Of a DNA stretch of 64,000 nt, positions 51,617-60,523 are shown piece by piece. The stretch comes from Nocardia sp. SYP-A9097 (GTDB taxonomy: Bacteria; Actinomycetota; Actinomycetes; Mycobacteriales; Mycobacteriaceae). The translations under genes were made by a program, and so were the position numbers. The notes under the pieces are model-generated. The model saw nothing but the letters and a program-made list of their open reading frames with translations, ran no database searches and had not been told where the DNA came from. The DNA lies in contig NZ_WJIC01000007.1 of the NCBI RefSeq assembly GCF_009649815.1, forward strand, positions 310,001 to 374,000. Reading direction: 5' to 3'. Within the stretch, counting starts at the first letter, position 1, and every line of letters starts with the position of its first letter.

Positions 51617-52102
51617 ATGACCATCAAGATCGATGCGCTCGATGCCACGCTGCTCAAGGCGTTGGCGGCGGATCCGCGAGCACCGATTCTGGAGTTGGCG
51701 CAGCGATTGCGGATCGCGCGCAATACGGTGCAGGCGCGGATGAAGCGGCTGGAGTCGTCGGGGGCGGTGCGGGGATATCCACCCTCGGTGGATCTGCAGG
51801 CGATCGGGTTCGCGGTGCACGCCTTCCTCGGGGTCGAACTCGATCAGAGCAGGATCGACGGGATTGTCGAGGCGCTGCGCGAATTCCCCAATGTGCTCGA
51901 GGTGCACGCGACCACCGGGCGATCGGATCTGCTGGTGCGGATCGCGGCGCAGTCGCAGCAGGATCTACTCGGCATCGTGCAGCGCGTGCACGCCATCCAG
52001 GGTGTCCGGCATACCGAAACCATGCTGGCCCTTGCCACCCCGATCGAGTACCGCTCACTCCCCCTGGTCGAGCATCTGACGAACCAGCCGCACCCGGCCT
52101 GA
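51617..52102 (+). CDS. Lrp/AsnC family regulator
   Basis: The 161-residue protein has an AsnC-type HTH (about 4-60: DALDATLLKALAADPRAPILELAQRLRIARNTVQARMKRLESSGAV) and a RAM ligand domain (HAFLGVELDQ, VLEVHATTGRSDLLVRIAAQ, TETMLALATPIEYRSLPL). ATG 51617 is the natural start. It precedes the indolepyruvate oxidoreductase, amino-acid dehydrogenase and permease genes on the same strand and is the probable amino-acid-responsive regulator of that set. Confidence 0.9.
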   Translation: MTIKIDALDATLLKALAADPRAPILELAQRLRIARNTVQARMKRLESSGAVRGYPPSVDLQAIGFAVHAFLGVELDQSRIDGIVEALREFPNVLEVHATTGRSDLLVRIAAQSQQDLLGIVQRVHAIQGVRHTETMLALATPIEYRSLPLVEHLTNQPHPA

Positions 52103-52290
52103 CACTCCTATTACTCGAGCAGAATGCTGCGCACGCGGAAGTGTTCCAGATCACTTTTGAGCAGTCTGATCAACTTTCCGCCCATCTGTTGACACAGATC
52201 ACCCCCTGACGGCAGATTCCGCTGCACCGATTGCTAATGCCTTTCGTTTGCAGCTCACGATCTGGGCTGTGGAAAGTGTGGTGACTGACC

Positions 52291-55200
52291 ATGACCAGCG
52301 TTGTCTGCCCCTCCTCACAGCAGACCGAACCGGCCGCCCCGTACGACCTCGCCGACCGGTATCGCTCCGGCGCCGGACCGGTCCTGTTGACCGGAGTGCA
52401 GGCCATCGCACGGTTACTGGTCGAACAGCATGTGCGCGATATTCGCGCCGGGCGCCGCGTCGCCACCTTCGTCTCCGGATATCAGGGCAGCCCACTGGGC
52501 GGTGTCGACAAAATGCTGCTCGGCATGCCGAATGTATTGTCCGAGCACGACATCACCTTCGTTCCCGGTCTCAATGAGGAGCTCGCCGCCACCTCGGTAT
52601 GGGGCAGTCAGGCCGATCTGCCCGCCGGGCGCGCGACCCATGACGGAGTCATCGGCGTCTGGTACGGCAAGGGCCCCGGCGTGGACCGCGCGACCGATGC
52701 CATTCGGCACGCGAATATGTACGGGGTCAATGCCCGCGGCGGAGTACTGCTGCTGGTCGGCGATGATCCGGCCTCGAAATCCTCGACCGTGCCCGCCGTG
52801 AGTGAGCGATCCCTGGCCGCCATGGGTGTGCCGGTGCTGTTCCCGCGCAATGCGCAGGAGATCATCACCATGGGCATGGCGGGGGTGGCGTTGTCCCGGG
52901 CGTCGGGGTGTGTGGTGGCCATGAAGATCGTCGCCGATGTAGCGGACGGCGCGTGGACGGTGGATGCCTCGATCGCGGATCTTCCGCTGGTCACTCCCGA
53001 ATTGCTCTGGGAGGGAAAACCTTTCATATACCGGCAGCGGCCTATGGCCGCGCCGACCGACAGCGTGCTCGCCGAAGCCGATCTGTACGGGCCGCGCTGG
53101 GCGATGGTCCGCGAATTCGGCGCGCTGAACGATCTCGATGTCATCGAGGTGAATCCGGCCGACGCCAAGATCGGGATCGCCGCCACCGGAACGACCTTCG
53201 ACGCGGTGCTGCAGGCATTGCTCGACCTCGGGGTCGACGAGACCGTCATGCACCGCGCCGGGATTCGACTATTGCGCATCGGCATGCCGTATCCCGTTGG
53301 GGCGCAGCAGGTCACCGAGTTCGCGCGGGGGCTCGAGCAAATCATCGTGGTGGAGGACAAGACCGCATTCATCGAAACCCAGATCCGCGAAATCCTGTAC
53401 GGCACAGTCGATGCACCGCGCATCCTGGGCAAGCAGGACGGGCGCGGGGCACTGCTCATGCCCGCCGACGGCGAGCTGACGCCGGGGCGATTGCTCGGCC
53501 CGCTGCGGCGCGTACTGCGTGATCATGTCGAGCTGAAAAGGGCCGCGCCGCCCGCACTTTCGCTGGAGGTACTCTCCGCCAAGCGGACGCCGTACTTCTG
53601 CAGCGGGTGCCCGCACAATCGCTCCACCGCTCTGCCCGAGGGTTCGATCGGCGGTGGTGGCATCGGCTGCCACACTCTGGTGACGCTCTCCGGGCGCAGC
53701 GACAGCGCGGTCACCGGGCTCACCCAGATGGGCGGTGAGGGCAGCCAGTGGATCGGGCAGGCGCCGTTCACCGATGTGCCCCATCTGTTCCAGAACATCG
53801 GCGACGGAACGTTTTTCCACTCCGGGCAGCTGGCCGTGCAGGCCTGTGTGGCGGCGGGGGTGAACATTACCTACAAGCTGCTCTACAACGAGGTCGTCGC
53901 CATGACCGGTGCGCAGGACGCCATCGGCATCCTGTCCGTCGCGCAACTTACGCACAAGCTCAGCACCGAAGGCGTCAAGCAGATCATCATCTGCGCGGAT
54001 GAGCCCAAACGGCATGACAAGCGGGCGCTGGCAAAGGGCACCGTGCTGTGGCATCGCGACCGGCTGGACGAGGCGCAGCGGACACTGCGCGAAATCAAGG
54101 GCGTCACCGTGCTGATCTACGACCAGCACTGTGCGGCCGACGCGCGGCGGCAACGCAAGCGCGGCACCCTGCCGGTGCGCAATACGCGGGTCGTGATCAA
54201 TGAGGCGGTCTGCGAGGGCTGCGGCGACTGCGGTGTGAAGTCGAATTGCCTCTCCGTACAACCGGTCGAGACCGAGTTCGGGCGCAAGACTCGGATCGAT
54301 CAGACCTCCTGCAATACCGATTACAGCTGCTTGGACGGCGACTGCCCGTCCTTCGTGACGGTCGAGGTGACACCGGATACCAAGGGCCGCAAGAAGTCCC
54401 GCAAGCAGGCCGAACCGCCGGCGGTGGCGGATCCCGGCCTCGGCGCACCGCGAGGTACCCAGAATGTGCTGCTCGCCGGAATCGGCGGCACCGGCATCGT
54501 GACGGTCAACCAGGTGCTGGCCACCGCTGCCCTGCGCGCCGGATACGAGGTCGAGAGCCTCGACCAGATCGGCCTGAGTCAGAAGGCCGGGCCGGTTGTC
54601 TCGCATCTGCGCTTCTCCACCACCGAACTGGAGCCGTCCAACCGGCTCACCCCGGGCAGCGCGGACTGCATTATCGCCATCGACCTGCTGACCGCAGCCG
54701 ACCCCAAGAACATCCAGTACGGAAACCCCTCCGGCACAGTCGCGATCGCCTCCACCAGCCGCACACCCACCGGAGACATGGTGTACGACAAGTCGATCGC
54801 CTATCCGGAGACCGGATCACTGCTGGATCGCCTTGCCGCGGTGACGGATTCGCTCAACCACTTCGATGCCCTGGCGGCGGCCGAGAAGCTCTTCGGCAAT
54901 ACCGCCGCGGCGAACTTCCTGATGGTCGGCGCGGCCTTCCAGATGGGTGGACTCCGCCTGCCGGCAGCGGCGATCGAAGAGGCCATCGGCATCAATGGTG
55001 TTGCGGTCGCGGCGAATATCGCCGCCTTCCGCTGGGGACGCGTGGCCATCGCCGACCCGGCCGCGTTCGCCGCGGCCGTCGAATCGATTGCACCGCAACG
55101 CACCCGCGCCACGGTGCCTGCGGAGCTGCTGAGCGGAACCACCTTCGGCGGTGAGGTACGCCGACTGGTCGAACTGCGTGCCGCCGAACTGGTGCAGTAC

Positions 55201-55767
55201 CAGAACACCAAGATCGCCCGGGGCTATATCGATGCGGTCCAATCCGTATGGACCACAGAGCGTTCGGTCACCGAGCGCACCGATTTCAGCAAGGCCGTAG
55301 CCCGTGGCCTGCACAAGTTCACCGCCTACAAGGACGAGTACGAGGTGGCCCGCCTACTGGTGGACCCCGCCTTCCTGGCCCAGGTCCGCGAACAGGTCCC
55401 CGGTGGCGAAAACCTCACCTACAAACTCCACCCGCCCGTCCTGCGCGCCCTGGGCCGCAAGAAGAAGATCGGCCTCACCCCGAAATCCCATCTGGCCCTG
55501 AAACTTCTCGCCAAGGGCAAGGCCCTGCGCGGCACCCGCCTGGACCCCTTCGGCTACGCCCACGTCCGAAAAGTGGAGCGCGAGCTGCTCGCCCACTACA
55601 CGGCGATGGTGCGACACCTGGCCGCCACCCTGACCCTCGACAACTACGACATCGCTGTACAGGCCGCCGCGCTGCCCGACCTCGTTCGTGGCTACGAGGA
55701 TGTGAAACTCGCCAACGTCGAGCAGTACTGGTCGGCGGTACACAGCCTCGGCCTCCGGCACAACTGA
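52291..55767 (+). CDS. Fused indolepyruvate:ferredoxin oxidoreductase (IorA-IorB type)
   Basis: The 1158-residue protein begins with a pyruvate-oxidoreductase alpha-like region (VSGYQGSPLGGVDKML). TPP-binding parts follow near 437-520 (CSGCPHNRST, GGEGSQWIGQAPF, GDGTFFHSGQLA), then Cys-rich 4Fe-4S-type segments near 640-690 (CEGCGDCGVKSNC). The gamma domain from about 728 has AGIGGTGIVTVNQVL and SLDQIGLSQKAGPVVSHL, and a C-terminal DUF6537-like part ends the protein. It oxidatively decarboxylates aryl or branched 2-oxoacids to acyl-CoA with reduced ferredoxin. The length matches the fused bacterial form. It should receive 2-oxoacids made by the downstream dehydrogenase. Confidence 0.92.
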   Translation: MTSVVCPSSQQTEPAAPYDLADRYRSGAGPVLLTGVQAIARLLVEQHVRDIRAGRRVATFVSGYQGSPLGGVDKMLLGMPNVLSEHDITFVPGLNEELAATSVWGSQADLPAGRATHDGVIGVWYGKGPGVDRATDAIRHANMYGVNARGGVLLLVGDDPASKSSTVPAVSERSLAAMGVPVLFPRNAQEIITMGMAGVALSRASGCVVAMKIVADVADGAWTVDASIADLPLVTPELLWEGKPFIYRQRPMAAPTDSVLAEADLYGPRWAMVREFGALNDLDVIEVNPADAKIGIAATGTTFDAVLQALLDLGVDETVMHRAGIRLLRIGMPYPVGAQQVTEFARGLEQIIVVEDKTAFIETQIREILYGTVDAPRILGKQDGRGALLMPADGELTPGRLLGPLRRVLRDHVELKRAAPPALSLEVLSAKRTPYFCSGCPHNRSTALPEGSIGGGGIGCHTLVTLSGRSDSAVTGLTQMGGEGSQWIGQAPFTDVPHLFQNIGDGTFFHSGQLAVQACVAAGVNITYKLLYNEVVAMTGAQDAIGILSVAQLTHKLSTEGVKQIIICADEPKRHDKRALAKGTVLWHRDRLDEAQRTLREIKGVTVLIYDQHCAADARRQRKRGTLPVRNTRVVINEAVCEGCGDCGVKSNCLSVQPVETEFGRKTRIDQTSCNTDYSCLDGDCPSFVTVEVTPDTKGRKKSRKQAEPPAVADPGLGAPRGTQNVLLAGIGGTGIVTVNQVLATAALRAGYEVESLDQIGLSQKAGPVVSHLRFSTTELEPSNRLTPGSADCIIAIDLLTAADPKNIQYGNPSGTVAIASTSRTPTGDMVYDKSIAYPETGSLLDRLAAVTDSLNHFDALAAAEKLFGNTAAANFLMVGAAFQMGGLRLPAAAIEEAIGINGVAVAANIAAFRWGRVAIADPAAFAAAVESIAPQRTRATVPAELLSGTTFGGEVRRLVELRAAELVQYQNTKIARGYIDAVQSVWTTERSVTERTDFSKAVARGLHKFTAYKDEYEVARLLVDPAFLAQVREQVPGGENLTYKLHPPVLRALGRKKKIGLTPKSHLALKLLAKGKALRGTRLDPFGYAHVRKVERELLAHYTAMVRHLAATLTLDNYDIAVQAAALPDLVRGYEDVKLANVEQYWSAVHSLGLRHN

Positions 55768-55796
55768 ACTCCGACGAATACAGGCTTCACGCTGCG

Positions 55797-55932
55797 GTGT
55801 GGATCCCGGCCAAGAACATGCCGGGATGACGGGGCGGCAACACATCTCGTCATCCCGGCGAGCAACACATCTCGTCATCCCGGCGAGCAACACATCTCGT
55901 CATCCCGGCGCGTTTTTGGCCGGGATCCACAC
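55797..55932. repeat. Composite repeat element: 35-bp inverted arms around 25-bp tandem units
   Basis: The left arm (55797-55831, GTGTGGATCCCGGCC...) is the near-perfect inverse of the right arm (55898-55932, ...GGCCGGGATCCACAC), with three differences. Between them are three 25-bp units ending CACATCTCGTCATCCCGG (55835-55858, 55859-55883, 55884-55908); the last two are identical. A single arm recurs at 48512-48546. The element lies between the oxidoreductase and dehydrogenase genes and could fold in mRNA and split their expression. Confidence 0.8.
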
Positions 55933-55996
55933 CGGTAACCATGCCGGTCCGGCGAAGAAAAGGCCGCCACAAGCGGCAATCAGAGAGGAATGGATT

Positions 55997-57076
55997 GTGA
56001 CTGCAATGCGCACCGAGACAGGCGTTTTCGGCCGCTCGCACGAGGTGAGCTCGCGGGCTCATGAGCAGGTCGTGTTCTGCGAGGATGACAAGAGCGGGTT
56101 GAAGGCGATTATCGCGATTCACTCGACCGCCTTGGGTCCCGCGCTCGGTGGCACTCGTTTCTACCCGTATGCCGATGAGTCGGCTGCGCTGCAGGATGTG
56201 CTGCGACTGTCGTGGGGCATGACGTACAAGGCCGCCGCGGCCGGAGTCGATCTGGGTGGCGGTAAGGCCGTTATCATCGGCGACCCGGCGACCGCCAAGA
56301 CCGAGGAGCTGCTCGCGGCGTACGCGCGATTCGTGAATACCCTTGGCGGGCGGTACATCACGGCGGGTGATGTCGGCACCAATACCGACGATCTCGACAT
56401 CATCGGCAAGCACACACCCTTCGTGACCGGACGCAGCGCGGCCGCGGGCGGTTCCGGTGACAGTGCCCGGCTGACCGCTCTCGGTGTTTTCCACGCCATG
56501 CGCGCCGGTGCCGAATCCGTGTGGGGCACAGCCTCACTGGCTGATCGCACGGTGGGTGTGGAAGGCGCGGGCAAGGTGGGTAGTGAGCTCATCGGCATGC
56601 TGCTCGCCGATGGCGCGGAGGTGTGCGTCACCGACGTGAATGATGCTGCTCTACAGCGCATTTCCCAGGTCCACCCGTCGGTGCGACTGCTCAGCACCGT
56701 ATCCACCGCTCCCGTCGACGTGTACGCCCCCTGCGCCCTCGGCGGCACGCTCACCGCGTCCAGCGCCGAGGCCATCGAGGCGAAAGTCGTGTGCGGCGCG
56801 GCCAACAACCAGCTCGCGACCCCGGATATCGAGCACGCGCTGAATGAGCGCGGCATAACCTGGGTCCCCGATTTCGTCGCCAATGCCGGCGGCCTCATGC
56901 AGGTGGCGGGCGAATTGCGCACCGCCGACCCCGCAGCCATCGAAGCCGATGTAGCGGCCATCTACAACCGTTGCCGCGACATCATAACGGCGGCAAAGGC
57001 TTCCGGTATCGGTACGGGCGCGGCGGCGAATCGTTTCGCCGAGCGCCGGCTCGATGCCATCCCGCGGTCGATCTGA
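55997..57076 (+). CDS. Leu/Val/Phe-type amino-acid dehydrogenase
   Basis: The 359-residue Glu/Leu/Phe/Val dehydrogenase has LGPALGGTRFYPY, GVDLGGGKAVIIGDP (catalytic Lys near residue 88), ITAGDVGTNTDDLDIIGK, the NAD domain VGVEGAGKVGSELIGMLLADGA and CGAANNQLATP. The length fits leucine/valine dehydrogenases, which deaminate branched amino acids to 2-oxoacids. GTG 55997 follows GAGAGGAA; ATG 56006 is an alternative. It feeds the upstream oxidoreductase and is followed by an amino-acid permease. Confidence 0.92.
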   Translation: MTAMRTETGVFGRSHEVSSRAHEQVVFCEDDKSGLKAIIAIHSTALGPALGGTRFYPYADESAALQDVLRLSWGMTYKAAAAGVDLGGGKAVIIGDPATAKTEELLAAYARFVNTLGGRYITAGDVGTNTDDLDIIGKHTPFVTGRSAAAGGSGDSARLTALGVFHAMRAGAESVWGTASLADRTVGVEGAGKVGSELIGMLLADGAEVCVTDVNDAALQRISQVHPSVRLLSTVSTAPVDVYAPCALGGTLTASSAEAIEAKVVCGAANNQLATPDIEHALNERGITWVPDFVANAGGLMQVAGELRTADPAAIEADVAAIYNRCRDIITAAKASGIGTGAAANRFAERRLDAIPRSI

Positions 57077-57111
57077 CCGCGAACGCCCGAGTTTCAAGGA
57101 GGAGACCAGAA

Positions 57112-58602
57112 GTGGCGATCACCAGCGGATTATTCCGCACCAAATCAGTCGAACAGTCGATCCGGGACACCGATGACCCGGATTCCAAGCTACGCAAGGA
57201 TCTGACGGCCAAGGACCTCACGGTCTTCGGTGTCGCGGTGGTCATCGGCGCGGGCATTTTCACCCTCACCGCGCGAACGGCGGGAACCGTTGCGGGGCCG
57301 TCGGTTTCGCTCGCCTTCGTCTTCGCGGCGATCGCGTGCGGTTTGACCGCGCTCTGCTATGCCGAATTCGCCTCGACCGTACCGGTGGCGGGCAGCGCGT
57401 ACACCTTCGCGTACGCCACCTTCGGCGAGATCATCGCGTGGATCATCGGCTGGGATCTGATTCTGGAGTTCGCGCTCGCGGTCTCGGTGGTGGCCAAGGG
57501 GTGGTCGCAGTACCTCGGTGAGGTACTCGGCTCCCGGCCGCCCATCCTCGAATTGGGTTCGATCCACTTCGATTGGGGCGCAGTACTTATCATCGCCGCG
57601 GTCGGTCTGCTGCTGGCCACCGGAACCAAACTGTCGTCGCAAGTCTCGGCGGTTGCCGTCGCCATCAAACTGGCCGTGATCGCACTGGTGCTGGTGGTAG
57701 GCGCGACCTACTTCAAGGCGTCGAACCTCACGCCCTTCATTCCGCCGGCGCAGCCGTCGGAGCAAGCGGGCGGGGTGCATCAGTCACTGTTCAGCTTCCT
57801 CACCGGCTCCGGCGGTACGAGTTTCGGCTGGTACGGCCTGCTGGCCGCCGCCAGCCTGGTGTTCTTCGCCTTCATCGGCTTCGATGTCGTGGCCACCACC
57901 GCCGAGGAGGTGAAGAATCCGCAGCGCAATGTGCCGCGCGGCATCTTCGGCTCACTGGCCATTGTGACCGTGCTCTACGTCGCGGTGTCGATCGTGCTGA
58001 CCGGCATGGTCCCCTACACCGCGCTCTCGAACGGAAATGCCACCCTGGCAACGGCTTTCGCACTGCACGGCGATATGTGGGTGAAGAACATCATCTCCGT
58101 CGGCGCGCTGGCCGGCCTGTCCACCGTGGTCATGGTCATGTTCCTGGGCCAGACCCGGGTGCTGTTCGCCATGTCCCGCGACGGCCTGCTCCCCCGCAGC
58201 CTCGCCCACACCGGTAAGCACGGCACCCCGGTCCGCCTGACCGTGATCGTCGGCATCGTCTGCGCCCTACTCGCCGGGTTCGTCGACTTCGGCACCCTCG
58301 AAGAGATGGTCAATATCGGCACCCTGGTCGCCTTCGTGCTGGTATCGATCGGCGTCCCGATCCTCCGCCGCACCCGCCCCGACCTGAAGCGCGGCTTCCG
58401 CGTCCCACTCGTGCCGTTCATCCCGATCCTGGCCGCCCTGTCCTGCTTCTGGCTCATGCTCAATCTCTCCATCGAGACCTGGCTGCGTTTCGTGATCTGG
58501 ATGGCGGTCGGCGTCATCGTCTACTTCGCCTACAGCCGAAAGCATTCCGTCCTGCGCAAGCAGCCGGCGGTCGCCGAGCAGGAGTCCATACCGGTCCGAT
58601 AA
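57112..58602 (+). CDS. APC-family amino-acid permease (CAT/YfnA-like)
   Basis: The 496-residue protein has about twelve helices. LTVFGVAVVIGAGIFTLTARTAGTVAGPSVSLAF contains the APC substrate motif GAGIF; FVFAAIACGLTALCYAEFASTVPVAGSAYTFAY and FFAFIGFDVVATTAEEVKNPQRNVP are typical for the cationic-amino-acid-transporter branch. GTG 57112 follows a strong AAGGAGGAG. It lies 35 bp after the dehydrogenase and ends in a perfect 11-bp-arm terminator, so it closes the amino-acid catabolic unit. Confidence 0.92.
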   Translation: MAITSGLFRTKSVEQSIRDTDDPDSKLRKDLTAKDLTVFGVAVVIGAGIFTLTARTAGTVAGPSVSLAFVFAAIACGLTALCYAEFASTVPVAGSAYTFAYATFGEIIAWIIGWDLILEFALAVSVVAKGWSQYLGEVLGSRPPILELGSIHFDWGAVLIIAAVGLLLATGTKLSSQVSAVAVAIKLAVIALVLVVGATYFKASNLTPFIPPAQPSEQAGGVHQSLFSFLTGSGGTSFGWYGLLAAASLVFFAFIGFDVVATTAEEVKNPQRNVPRGIFGSLAIVTVLYVAVSIVLTGMVPYTALSNGNATLATAFALHGDMWVKNIISVGALAGLSTVVMVMFLGQTRVLFAMSRDGLLPRSLAHTGKHGTPVRLTVIVGIVCALLAGFVDFGTLEEMVNIGTLVAFVLVSIGVPILRRTRPDLKRGFRVPLVPFIPILAALSCFWLMLNLSIETWLRFVIWMAVGVIVYFAYSRKHSVLRKQPAVAEQESIPVR

Positions 58603-58614
58603 GCGAACGTCCCC

Positions 58615-58640
58615 GGGTCCGGTCCATGAGGACCGGACCC
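58615..58640. terminator. Hairpin terminator between permease and kinase-like gene
   Basis: GGGTCCGGTCC (58615-58625) pairs perfectly with GGACCGGACCC (58630-58640) around ATGA. TCAGTCTTTCC follows on the forward strand. It separates two converging genes. Confidence 0.8.
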
Positions 58641-59330
58641 TCAGTCTTTCCAATCCGGTCGGTTTTCCAACACATGCGCCAGTACCCGTGAGCTGATTTC
58701 GTCAATGCCCAAATCGCTGGTATCGAATGCCGCCACGCCTGATTGCGGGCACAGGAAATCGCTGACTACCGCGTCGGCCGCGTCGCGCGCTGCCGCTTCG
58801 GCTTCCCCCTCACCGGCACTGACGCGGCTTGCCCGTGCGGCCGGGTTGGCCACGAGCAGTACCTTCACGTCCGCATTCGGCACGACTACGGTCGTCGCAT
58901 CACGGCCGTCGATGACAACACCGTTGAACGTCGATACGGCTTGCTCCACGATTTCCCGCTGGCGGGTATTCATCACTTCTCGGACCTCAGGATGCCGAGA
59001 CACCCGAGACACGGCAGCGGTAATCTCTGCGAGCTCGAGCTGATCGGAAACATCGCGGTCTGCCAGAGAAACTGCGGTGCACCCGTTGTCGAGAGACACC
59101 AAGATCGGAAAGCTCTGCGCTGCAATCGCTGTCGCATTGTCAGCATTATCGAGCGTGAGGTGCTCGTCGAGGCACCATAAAGCAAGGGCCCGATACAGAA
59201 GTCCAGCATTGAAGTACGGCACCCGAAGTCGCTGCGCCAGGACGGAACACACGGACGATTTTCCTGTTGCGACACCCCCGTCGACCGCGACGACAAGACA
59301 GGCCCGGGTAGGCCGTGGTTGAATTTCCAC
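58641..59330 (-). CDS. Second cytidylate-kinase-like protein
   Basis: The 229-residue protein has a P-loop VAVDGGVATGKSSV (residues about 14-27) and Cmk-like parts: PYFNAGLLYRALALWCLDE (compare the usual YLDTGAMYRA), DRDVSDQLELAEITAAVSRVSRHPEVREVMNTRQREI and GVVIDGRDATTVVVPNADVKVLLVANPAARASR. Nucleotide-monophosphate kinase activity is likely, but the TG-to-AG change in the substrate loop and isolation from the usual cmk neighbours argue against the housekeeping enzyme. It starts at GTG 59330, is divergent from the HIT gene across 71 bp, and is transcribed alone. Confidence 0.75.
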   Translation of the reverse strand: MEIQPRPTRACLVVAVDGGVATGKSSVCSVLAQRLRVPYFNAGLLYRALALWCLDEHLTLDNADNATAIAAQSFPILVSLDNGCTAVSLADRDVSDQLELAEITAAVSRVSRHPEVREVMNTRQREIVEQAVSTFNGVVIDGRDATTVVVPNADVKVLLVANPAARASRVSAGEGEAEAAARDAADAVVSDFLCPQSGVAAFDTSDLGIDEISSRVLAHVLENRPDWKD

Positions 59331-59401
59331 GGGTGAAGTGTAGTTGCATCGAGCGTATACGCTTCAGCCTTCGCCGAGACCCCGACGGCAGGACGCCAAC
59401 C

Positions 59402-59920
59402 ATGTCGAGTAGCGATGGAGCAGTTATCGTGAATCCGATCGGATCGCAACAGTTGCTGCTACCGCTCGACTGGCCGAATGAATCCGTCCAGTTGGATTCC
59501 ACAACGCACCGAGACAGTCCAACCAGCCCGGATCCGGCGTGTATCTTCTGCCGCCACTCAGATCCCTCCGTGAACACTGTCGTTCGCCGTCGCGGCACAA
59601 TGTATGCCCGCTTGGACAACTATCCGGCGAGCAAGGGACATATCGAGATTGTCCCGTTTCGACATATTCTGTCGTTTTTCGATATGACTGAACGCGAAAC
59701 GCGGGATCTGCACATTTTGGCACAGACGATGCGGGATACGCTGGACGTCAAATACCGCCCAGACGGATTCACTATCGGCGTCAACGACGGGTCAGCCGCA
59801 GGACGTACCGTGCCACACCTGCACCTGCACATTATTCCTCGCTGGCATGGCGACGTTCCGGATCCGCGTGGTGGGATTCGGCGGGTATTCTCCGAATGCG
59901 ACCCGGATTCATGGAGTTAG
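59402..59920 (+). CDS. HIT family nucleotide-binding protein
   Basis: The 172-residue protein has the HIT domain: CIFC near residue 46, YPASKGHIEIVPFRHILSFFDM and the catalytic triad HLHLHIIPR near residue 138 (GRTVPHLHLHIIPR). The first 40 residues are an extension of unknown role. HIT proteins hydrolyse or transfer NMP groups from nucleotides such as Ap4A or adenylyl adducts. Its stop overlaps that of the converging methyltransferase by four bases. Confidence 0.9.
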   Translation: MSSSDGAVIVNPIGSQQLLLPLDWPNESVQLDSTTHRDSPTSPDPACIFCRHSDPSVNTVVRRRGTMYARLDNYPASKGHIEIVPFRHILSFFDMTERETRDLHILAQTMRDTLDVKYRPDGFTIGVNDGSAAGRTVPHLHLHIIPRWHGDVPDPRGGIRRVFSECDPDSWS

Positions 59921-60522
59921 GGCATTTGCGGTTTGATCGCCATGGCAAGTAACCAATCATTTCGCGATGGTCCGGATATTAGAATGCGTTCGAACCCCGC
60001 ATTCAATAACCAACCCTGTAGTTCCTGAGTACAGGTGTAGGTGAAGAACCGTCCATCGCCCCGGCGCTCGCTACCATGCCCTTCCTTCATACTCAGACCG
60101 ATCGGGGCGCCTGGCTGAAGTATCTCGAAACATCGACGCACAACCGCGGGAATCTCATGCCGGTGTAGATGCAGCAGACTGCCACACGCCCATAGGCCAC
60201 CAATCGAACCATGCGTGAATGGCAGAGCCAGCAGATCGGCATTTACTCCGCGGATTCGTCGCATCGGTCCGGCGGCGCCGAGGCATCGCCGCAGCAAAGC
60301 CATGCTCGCGTCGACCGCGATGACCTTGTGCCCCAGTTCTGCAAGGAGCCGAGCGTCTCGACCACCCCCAGAGCCCAGATCGACAACGATCGAATCACTT
60401 CGCAAAAACTTGGCGAACATCAGCAAGTCCTGTTCGAGCCCATTGAACAGCTCGAAGGAATCAGTTCGCTCGATGTAGCGAGCTGAATGGGTCTCATACC
60501 AGGAGAGGGTGTCTCGATCCAT
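59917..60522 (-). CDS. Class I SAM-dependent methyltransferase
   Basis: The 201-residue protein begins MDRDTLSWYETHSARYIERT. SAM motif I is VVDLGSGGGRDARLLAELGHKVIAVDAS; the post-motif residues PFTHGSIGGLWACGSLLHL and RRCFEILQPGAPIGLSMKEG follow the Methyltransf_11/25 pattern. It is small and soluble; the acceptor is unknown. ATG 60522 comes one base after the stop of the membrane protein gene, so the two are translationally coupled. Confidence 0.88.
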   Translation of the reverse strand: MDRDTLSWYETHSARYIERTDSFELFNGLEQDLLMFAKFLRSDSIVVDLGSGGGRDARLLAELGHKVIAVDASMALLRRCLGAAGPMRRIRGVNADLLALPFTHGSIGGLWACGSLLHLHRHEIPAVVRRCFEILQPGAPIGLSMKEGHGSERRGDGRFFTYTCTQELQGWLLNAGFERILISGPSRNDWLLAMAIKPQMP

Positions 60523-60523
60523 A

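Noticed and set aside
55835..55908. Possible CRISPR array
   Set aside because: The three 25-bp units are directly adjacent with no spacers, and the flanks are inverted arms; no cas genes are present.
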